From: Acidobacteriota bacterium
GTDB taxonomy: Bacteria; Acidobacteriota; Terriglobia; Terriglobales; Acidobacteriaceae
NCBI GenBank assembly: GCA_023441255.1
Contig: JAEZPW010000357.1
Span: forward strand, 1-18,823
DNA: 18,823 nucleotides
Reading direction: 5' to 3'
The notes below the pieces were generated by a model. It ran no database searches and had not been told where the DNA came from. It was given only the letters and a program-made list of their open reading frames with translations. A program made the translations under genes and the position numbers. Shown here piece after piece: positions 15,310 to 18,823 of this stretch (positions are counted from its first letter, which is position 1; each line of letters opens with the position of its first letter).

Positions 15310-15744
15310 CTACTCACCGCGGATCTCGATGCGTCCCTCGGAAGCCACAGGTATGCCGTTACAGAGCGCCGGTTTGTACACCCAGCGTGAAATCCGGTCC
15401 GCGATCTCCGCCTGGATCACGGCTGCAGCATCGTCAAGCAGCAGCACGCTCTCGACGGCTCCGTCCCGGCCTACCACCACGTCTACATTGAAAGCGGAAT
15501 CTCCAGCTGACGTTCCACTGACCGTCACGAGTTTTGGCGGCAGGAAAGTCCCGCAGACGCCATCCATGCCCGACTGGCGAATGGGAGCGAATGCCGATGC
15601 ATCCGGCGTTCCGTTGTGCGCAGCTGGGTCGAGCAACTCCTGTCGGGACGAGGGTTTTACGCTGGCTGGTCTGCCGTTTGTCGCCGAACAGACCTGCAGC
15701 AGCAGCGTCGCCATGAACAGCCCAACAGCCCATCGTCTCATCAT
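15310..15744 (-). CDS. small exported protein with TonB C-terminal-like domain
   Basis: 144 residues from the ATG at 15744; GTGs at 15747 and 15753 are alternatives, but GAGGG (15757-15753) is spaced 8 nt from the chosen ATG. Residues 1-~21 look like a signal peptide (RR, then a hydrophobic run ending VCSA), with no clear lipobox. A low-complexity stretch follows, then a C-terminal part like the TonB energy-transducer fold: VDVVVGRDGAVESVLLL, AVIQAEIADRISRWVYKPAL, GIPVASEGRIEIRG. Two cysteines (VCG, ~66, and ALCNG, ~128) could pair in the periplasm. It lacks a Pro-rich arm or retained anchor, so it is not a working TonB; such single-domain proteins are common in Acidobacteria-like genomes, function unknown. 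Confidence 0.75.
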   Translation of the reverse strand: MMRRWAVGLFMATLLLQVCSATNGRPASVKPSSRQELLDPAAHNGTPDASAFAPIRQSGMDGVCGTFLPPKLVTVSGTSAGDSAFNVDVVVGRDGAVESVLLLDDAAAVIQAEIADRISRWVYKPALCNGIPVASEGRIEIRGE

Positions 15745-15782
15745 CACTGGCACCCTCGCCCCAGGAACCCTCGGGGAACTAA

Positions 15783-15811
15783 AGGGTAAGGCGAAACGGC
15801 TATTTGGACAA
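15783..15811 (-). promoter_or_regulatory. possible promoter for the TonB-C-like gene
   Basis: On the minus strand TTGTCC (15811-15806) and TACCCT (15788-15783) are 17 nt apart. The -10 matches only three of six positions of TATAAT. It is located about 40 nt upstream of the ATG. Confidence 0.3.
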
Positions 15812-15902
15812 TGTACGAAAGTAATGAAGGACGGTGGGGGTGTTCCCTAAATCTGAGAGCAGAAGCTCCGTTTCCGCGAGGGAATCAGCCGTTCAGGTGA
15901 GG

Positions 15903-16904
15903 TTAGTTGTTCCACCAAATAAGTGCAGCTTCGCGGAATGGTATCGGGACGAAAGTGAGAATCAGCATCGCCGCCGCGAGCAGGCCCAGAAGCTTGCGTC
16001 CCGTGTTGATATGTGGCCAGGGAGCCACTTGTGGGTGACGCATTCCGCTCACGCCCAGCAGCACTGCCCATACCCACCATCCGGGCCAGAATGCACCCAA
16101 CGGTACCAGCGCGACAACCGAGAAGCGAGTAACCCACTTGTGCGCCCGTGGGAACAGCGCGTACACGATGTGACCACCATCGAGTTGCCCTCCGGGCAGC
16201 AGGTTCAAAGCTGTCGCAAACATCCCCACCCATGCAGCAATCGCTATGGGATGCAGGTATATGCCCGAGAGCGGCAGTCCGGGTACTCCTACGCCGAATC
16301 GACCGAGAATCCCATGCACGAGGTCGAAGATCAGCGGATATCCGATCTTGAAATCGAGTTGCGAGCTGGCCATCGGAACCGGGCGCGAAAGCGCCATGGC
16401 AAAGAAAAGGGTGACGGTGGAAACGGCAAATCCGGCGATGGGGCCTGCAATACCTATATCGAACAGGGCAGCGCGCGATCTTATCGCCGACTTTATGCGA
16501 ATGAACGCACCAAGAGTTCCTATCAGCGTGGGAGCCGGGATGAAGAACGGCAGTGTGGCACGCACGCCATAGCGGACGCAGTAGTAAAAGTGACCCATCT
16601 CGTGGGCCAGAAGGATTACCAGCAGCGTTGCCGCGAACGGAATGCCGAGTACAAGACGTGCCGGGTCGGAAAGAGCCCACCTCACCGGGAACATGTCCAG
16701 CATGCCCTCGCCCAGCGAGAGCAGCGGCAGGGCGTGAACAAAGTTGTATTGCAGGCGTGCCCCAACCACCAGCGTGCTGAAGACCGTCGCCAGCAGCAGC
16801 AGCGCGTGCAGCCAATAGCGACGCTTGGGAGGCGAGACTACAAAGACCTCGACGGGCCGATACAGTTCGTAAGTAGGCGAGACGGGCGGCGTCGAGTCGG
16901 ACAT
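15903..16904 (-). CDS. site-2 protease family (M50) integral membrane metalloprotease
   Basis: 333 residues. The zinc motif HEMGH (101-105) lies in a hydrophobic segment, and the third-ligand motif NLLPGGQLDGGH (234-245) supplies the Asp; GPIAGF (154-159) is also typical. Hydrophobic segments lie near 31-50, 84-100, 150-172, 215-235, 262-288 and 304-322. The long cytoplasmic-looking N-terminus and absence of a PDZ domain resemble the EGY1/plant-type and acidobacterial S2P proteases rather than RseP. Such proteases cut within membranes, commonly releasing transcription factors; the substrate cannot be inferred. No strong Shine-Dalgarno precedes the ATG. The gene is preceded by its own short leader after the HU gene. 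Confidence 0.93.
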   Translation of the reverse strand: MSDSTPPVSPTYELYRPVEVFVVSPPKRRYWLHALLLLATVFSTLVVGARLQYNFVHALPLLSLGEGMLDMFPVRWALSDPARLVLGIPFAATLLVILLAHEMGHFYYCVRYGVRATLPFFIPAPTLIGTLGAFIRIKSAIRSRAALFDIGIAGPIAGFAVSTVTLFFAMALSRPVPMASSQLDFKIGYPLIFDLVHGILGRFGVGVPGLPLSGIYLHPIAIAAWVGMFATALNLLPGGQLDGGHIVYALFPRAHKWVTRFSVVALVPLGAFWPGWWVWAVLLGVSGMRHPQVAPWPHINTGRKLLGLLAAAMLILTFVPIPFREAALIWWNN

Positions 16905-16930
16905 CGATTAAGGTTGGGCCCTCGAAAGCT

Positions 16931-16936
16931 ATTATG
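16931..16936 (-). promoter_or_regulatory. possible -10 element for the M50 protease gene
   Basis: CATAAT on the minus strand (16936-16931) matches TATAAT at five of six positions and would put transcription start about 20 nt before the ATG. No good -35 hexamer is seen at 16-18 nt. Confidence 0.35.
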
Positions 16937-16991
16937 CCCCGCAACCAGCGAAGTAGGGGCACTCTCTAGAATAACTGATGCAGCGGGGCAT
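16934..16991. repeat. 9-bp inverted repeat upstream of the M50 protease gene
   Basis: ATGCCCCGC (16934-16942) and GCGGGGCAT (16983-16991) are perfect reverse complements separated by 40 nt. One arm overlaps the possible -10 element of the protease gene. It could be a paired protein-binding site, or the base of a hairpin in a transcript reading from the HU gene. Confidence 0.5.
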
Positions 16992-17068
16992 GGCCGCGCG
17001 CCCGCCCAAATCGCCGCAACCTCGGTTTACGCCATGCAGCGGCGGCCCACCGACCCGGCCCGGAGTCG

Positions 17069-17338
17069 CTAGTCGATGGATTGCAGTTCCTTGCCCGGCT
17101 TGAACCGCACAGCCTTTCCTGGCGGAATGTTCACCTCGGCTCCGGTGCGCGGGTTGCGCCCGATGCCAGTCTTCCGCGGACGCACGTTGAAGACGCCAAA
17201 ACCGCGCAGCTCGATCCGGTCGCCATTTGCGAGCGCTTTCTTCATGGTGTCGAAAACCGCTTCGACAGCCAGTTCGGCCTTTGTCTTGGTGATGCCCGTT
17301 TTCGTCACGACTTCGTTGATGATGTCGAGTTTGATCAC
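17069..17338 (-). CDS. HU/IHF-family DNA-binding protein
   Basis: 89 residues from the GTG at 17338, the canonical HU length. It shows the N-terminal helices (MIKLDIINEVV, KAELAVEAVFDTMKKALANG), DRIELRGFGVFNVRPRKTG, then the DNA-grasping arm GRNPRTGAEVNIPPGKAVRF and FKPGKEL. A longer frame to a TTG at 17407 exists, but GGAG (17348-17345) sits 6 nt before the GTG and the extra residues are not HU-like. HU/IHF proteins bend and compact DNA; the sequence does not separate the two. A sigma-70-type promoter lies about 83 nt upstream. Confidence 0.95.
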   Translation of the reverse strand: MIKLDIINEVVTKTGITKTKAELAVEAVFDTMKKALANGDRIELRGFGVFNVRPRKTGIGRNPRTGAEVNIPPGKAVRFKPGKELQSID

Positions 17339-17344
17339 GTGCGG

Positions 17345-17348
17345 CTCC
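17345..17348 (-). promoter_or_regulatory. HU gene ribosome binding site
   Basis: GGAG on the minus strand, 6 nt before the GTG at 17338; it fixes the start to the canonical HU N-terminus. Confidence 0.65.
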
Positions 17349-17427
17349 GATCCAAACGTGCCTTGTACGGCTCGACCGGTATCCTCGATACCGACCGCTG
17401 TCGTCAAAAGCTCACGCTAAGCTGCTG

Positions 17428-17457
17428 ATAGTAAAGGCGAGAAAGGTCGATTGTCAA
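17428..17457 (-). promoter_or_regulatory. sigma-70-type promoter for the HU gene
   Basis: A perfect -35 TTGACA (17457-17452) is 18 nt from TACTAT (17433-17428; four of six), or 17 nt from the overlapping TTACTA. Predicted start of transcription is near 17421, leaving an untranslated leader of about 83 nt before the GTG. It is the clearest promoter in the window. Confidence 0.7.
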
Positions 17458-17562
17458 TCTCTGTCTGAGCACCCTTCTGTGCTGAGGCGTAGAACCGCCA
17501 AACCCGAAACGCCTTCACGGCTCGAATCAGGGACGAAACCGACCCCGCCCCGAATGACCAGG

Positions 17563-17596
17563 TTCAAAACAATATGGCGGCCTTGGGCCGCCATAT
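17563..17596 (-). terminator. intrinsic terminator of the hfq-like gene
   Basis: ATATGGCGGCC (17572-17582) and GGCCGCCATAT (17586-17596) form a perfect 11-bp stem with a 3-nt loop. Read on the minus strand it is followed by TTGTTTTG, a T-rich tail, 35 nt beyond the hfq-like stop. It separates that gene from the HU transcription unit. On the plus strand the tail (GCTTTATC) is weaker. Confidence 0.8.
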
Positions 17597-17630
17597 GCTT
17601 TATCAGTGCTGTGATGAAACGGTTCTTGTC

Positions 17631-18041
17631 CTACCGGGCTTCAGCTTCCTTGTACATGTACTTGATGCTCGGCTTATAGATCAGTAAGTTTGACGCGCCC
17701 GATCGGTTGACCTTGATGCAGCTTTTGTCGTACCACTCAATGATGCCGTGGATCTCTTCTCCATCTTGCAGAACCACTACCATCGGAGTCTTCGCCTGCA
17801 TCTGCTTCTGGTAGTAGAAGTTTTCGGCGTGCGTCTGCTCGGGCGGTGCGGCACGTTTGCCGGTTCCAGAGACCCCATTGGTGACCACGGCTCGTTCGGC
17901 CCTCTCCCGCCGCTCGATCATGGCATTTTCATTGCGCACATGTTCGGCTCGGCTGAGCGAAGGGCGAATCAGTTTGCGATTTGAATACCCCTCGGGTTCA
18001 GGCGCTCGCCCGACTGCCGTGGAATCCATTCCTTCTTTCAT
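17631..18041 (-). CDS. divergent Hfq-like (Sm-fold) RNA-binding protein with long N-terminal extension
   Basis: 136 residues. The C-terminal ~65 match the Hfq Sm fold: helix AENFYYQKQMQAKTP (72-86), Sm1 strands MVVVLQDGEEIHGIIEWYDKS (87-107) and Sm2 NLLIYKPSIKYMYK (118-131). Hfq normally has YKHAIS in Sm2; here YKP (122-124) keeps Tyr-Lys but replaces the RNA-contacting His57-equivalent with Pro, and the LQDPF-type start is lost. Residues 1-~70 are charged, likely disordered, with a basic RRERAER run. Hfq hexamers pair small RNAs with mRNAs; whether this one does is inference. ATG 18041 is preceded by GGGAGG (18058-18053) at 11 nt; the ATG at 18029 is an alternative. It ends before a strong terminator. 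Confidence 0.82.
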   Translation of the reverse strand: MKEGMDSTAVGRAPEPEGYSNRKLIRPSLSRAEHVRNENAMIERRERAERAVVTNGVSGTGKRAAPPEQTHAENFYYQKQMQAKTPMVVVLQDGEEIHGIIEWYDKSCIKVNRSGASNLLIYKPSIKYMYKEAEAR

Positions 18042-18185
18042 TTATGAAACCGCCTCCCTCGCGAACCGTTTCAATCACCGCCTGGGCTTGCGCTGCGCAC
18101 GACAGCCACGACGCTTTTAGAGGCCGATGCACACGCACATTCAAGCTTGAAACCCAGAATGGTTCTGAGGTGTGAACTTGTGCTT

Positions 18186-18214
18186 ACCCTATCACAGCCG
18201 AGATGGCCTGACAA
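18186..18214 (-). promoter_or_regulatory. candidate promoter for the hfq-like gene
   Basis: TTGTCA (18214-18209) and TAGGGT (18191-18186) are 17 nt apart on the minus strand, with TG one base before the -10 as in extended -10 promoters. The -35 is good (five of six); the -10 is poor (three of six). Confidence 0.45.
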
Positions 18215-18215
18215 T

Positions 18216-18233
18216 CCTGAGGGGCGCCTCAGG
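18216..18233. repeat. 7-bp palindromic hairpin upstream of the hfq-like promoter
   Basis: CCTGAGG/CCTCAGG (18216-18222, 18227-18233) with a 4-nt loop lies directly next to the candidate -35. It could be an operator, or a terminator for the delta-prime gene, though the minus-strand tail (ATTGTCAGG) has no real T-run. Confidence 0.5.
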
Positions 18234-18341
18234 TGCGTTAAGAAGTTCAAAATGGTACGAATGTTGAACCCGAGCGAAGACTGGCGGAAATTGACGCGTC
18301 CGAGTGGTGCGGCAAAGAAGTGAAAACACGCACGATCGCGT

Positions 18342-18823
18342 TTATTCGCGCGCCAGAGAGGTCGCAAAAGCGTCCAGTGACAGGTTTCGCAGCAGGTTAC
18401 GCCTCATGCCCGATTCGACATCGCCCAGAGCCTGCGAAGCCGCCACAATCCACCGGAAATCGACACTGTCCGCGAGTTGCCGAACCTCGGCCGTGATGTC
18501 CGTGTTGCGGACCATCTCCACCGTGCCGCCTTTCACAAACAGCATGTCTTCGAGTAGCCAGTACAGGGTTGTGATCAGGCGCTCAGTTTTCTCGCGTCCT
18601 TCGGCACCCGCTCGGTAAGTCTCCGTCGTGCGGAACAAGGCAGAGTGGTCCTGTGTATCGATGGCCGTGTGCAGCAGCGTCAGTGCATCCTTTCGCGCCG
18701 TCGTATAAGCCGCCATATCGAATGCAGCGGCGCTGCCCACCGCTCCTCCGGAGATCCGTGCGGCCAGTTGACGCTGCGCCATATTCCATTCCGGATGCGC
18801 CTTAGCCACGAACCGCTCCACCT
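18342..18823 (-). CDS. holB: probable DNA polymerase III delta-prime subunit, C-terminal part only
   Basis: About 160 residues, open to the window edge, so the N-terminal AAA+ ATPase part lies outside. The visible portion is all-helical. It begins HPEWNMAQRQLAARISGGAVG, which resembles the end of the clamp-loader ATPase domain where delta-prime has a sensor-2-like helix followed by a Gly-rich turn (AAR..GG..G). It continues with TTARKDALTLLHTAID, a helical collar-like region KTERLITTLYWLLEDMLFVKGG, and a C-terminal helix MRRNLLRNLSLDAFATSL, the last resembling the NP.L.LE.LLL ending of delta-prime/tau proteins. It would load the beta clamp with delta and tau. Identification rests on a partial sequence and memory of the family; another clamp-loader-like protein is possible. 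Confidence 0.65.
   Translation of the reverse strand, partial: VERFVAKAHPEWNMAQRQLAARISGGAVGSAAAFDMAAYTTARKDALTLLHTAIDTQDHSALFRTTETYRAGAEGREKTERLITTLYWLLEDMLFVKGGTVEMVRNTDITAEVRQLADSVDFRWIVAASQALGDVESGMRRNLLRNLSLDAFATSLARE

Larger units (their letters stand above)
18042..18341. other. 300-nt gap between the delta-prime and hfq-like genes
   Basis: No gene is supported here; open frames in it are short and lack Shine-Dalgarno sites or familiar sequence. It holds the hfq-like Shine-Dalgarno (18058-18053), a candidate promoter (18214-18186) that would give a leader of about 138 nt, and a palindromic hairpin (18216-18233). The remaining stretch next to the delta-prime stop shows only a weak CGCG/CGCG pair. 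Confidence 0.6.

Noticed and set aside
15847..16962. 371-codon minus-strand frame overlapping the protease gene
   Set aside because: Same strand, different frame; product is Arg/Cys-rich and lacks membrane segments, whereas the 333-residue frame is a coherent metalloprotease.
15834..17072. 412-codon open frame on the plus strand
   Set aside because: It is antisense to the M50 protease gene, which has HExxH and NLLPGGQLDGGH motifs; the plus-strand product is Arg/Gln-rich without any family pattern.

Overview
The window is a dense, high-GC stretch of a Gram-negative (diderm) bacterial chromosome. The best guess is Acidobacteriota, class Terriglobia (Koribacter/Terriglobus-like). This rests on gene order (LPS transport, rpoN, hpf, rapZ, msbA-like, yicC, gmk, rpoZ, coaBC, UDG, priA), on remembered resemblance of RpoZ, RapZ and the Hfq-like protein to that group, and on LPS export genes; no search was run. 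No tRNA, rRNA, insertion sequence, CRISPR array or phage gene was recognised.

Plus-strand block, 1-8639. The window opens inside a very long LptC/LptA-type periplasmic protein whose stop codon abuts lptB. Two hairpins separate lptB from rpoN, whose sigma-54 carries a Pro/Ala/Glu-rich insertion of about 100 residues. A 165-nt leader rich in inverted repeats precedes a long-form hibernation factor gene (hpf), which ends in a clear intrinsic terminator. rapZ, with an altered Walker A motif, and an MsbA-type ABC exporter follow. In many proteobacteria this neighbourhood also carries ptsN (EIIA-Ntr); here it is absent.

Plus-strand block, 8649-15294. yicC, gmk and rpoZ are tightly packed: yicC and gmk overlap by ATGA, and rpoZ has its own strong Shine-Dalgarno site. 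coaBC and a family-4-type Fe-S uracil-DNA glycosylase follow, 1 nt apart. A hairpin-rich intergenic element precedes priA. Together these are core genes for nucleotide and CoA synthesis, transcription, and DNA repair or restart.

Minus-strand block, 15310-18823. A small secreted TonB-C-terminal-like protein converges on priA with only 15 nt between stop codons. Upstream of it lie a site-2 protease (M50), an HU/IHF-family protein with a clear sigma-70-type promoter, an unusual Hfq-like protein with a long N-terminal extension, and the C-terminal part of a probable DNA polymerase III delta-prime subunit, cut by the window edge.

The items most worth a second look are the structured hpf leader, the divergent Hfq-like protein, the sigma-54 insertion, the altered RapZ P-loop and the giant LptC/LptA-type chain. 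Nothing here looks like a defence system or mobile island; this is a core chromosomal region with lineage-specific modifications.
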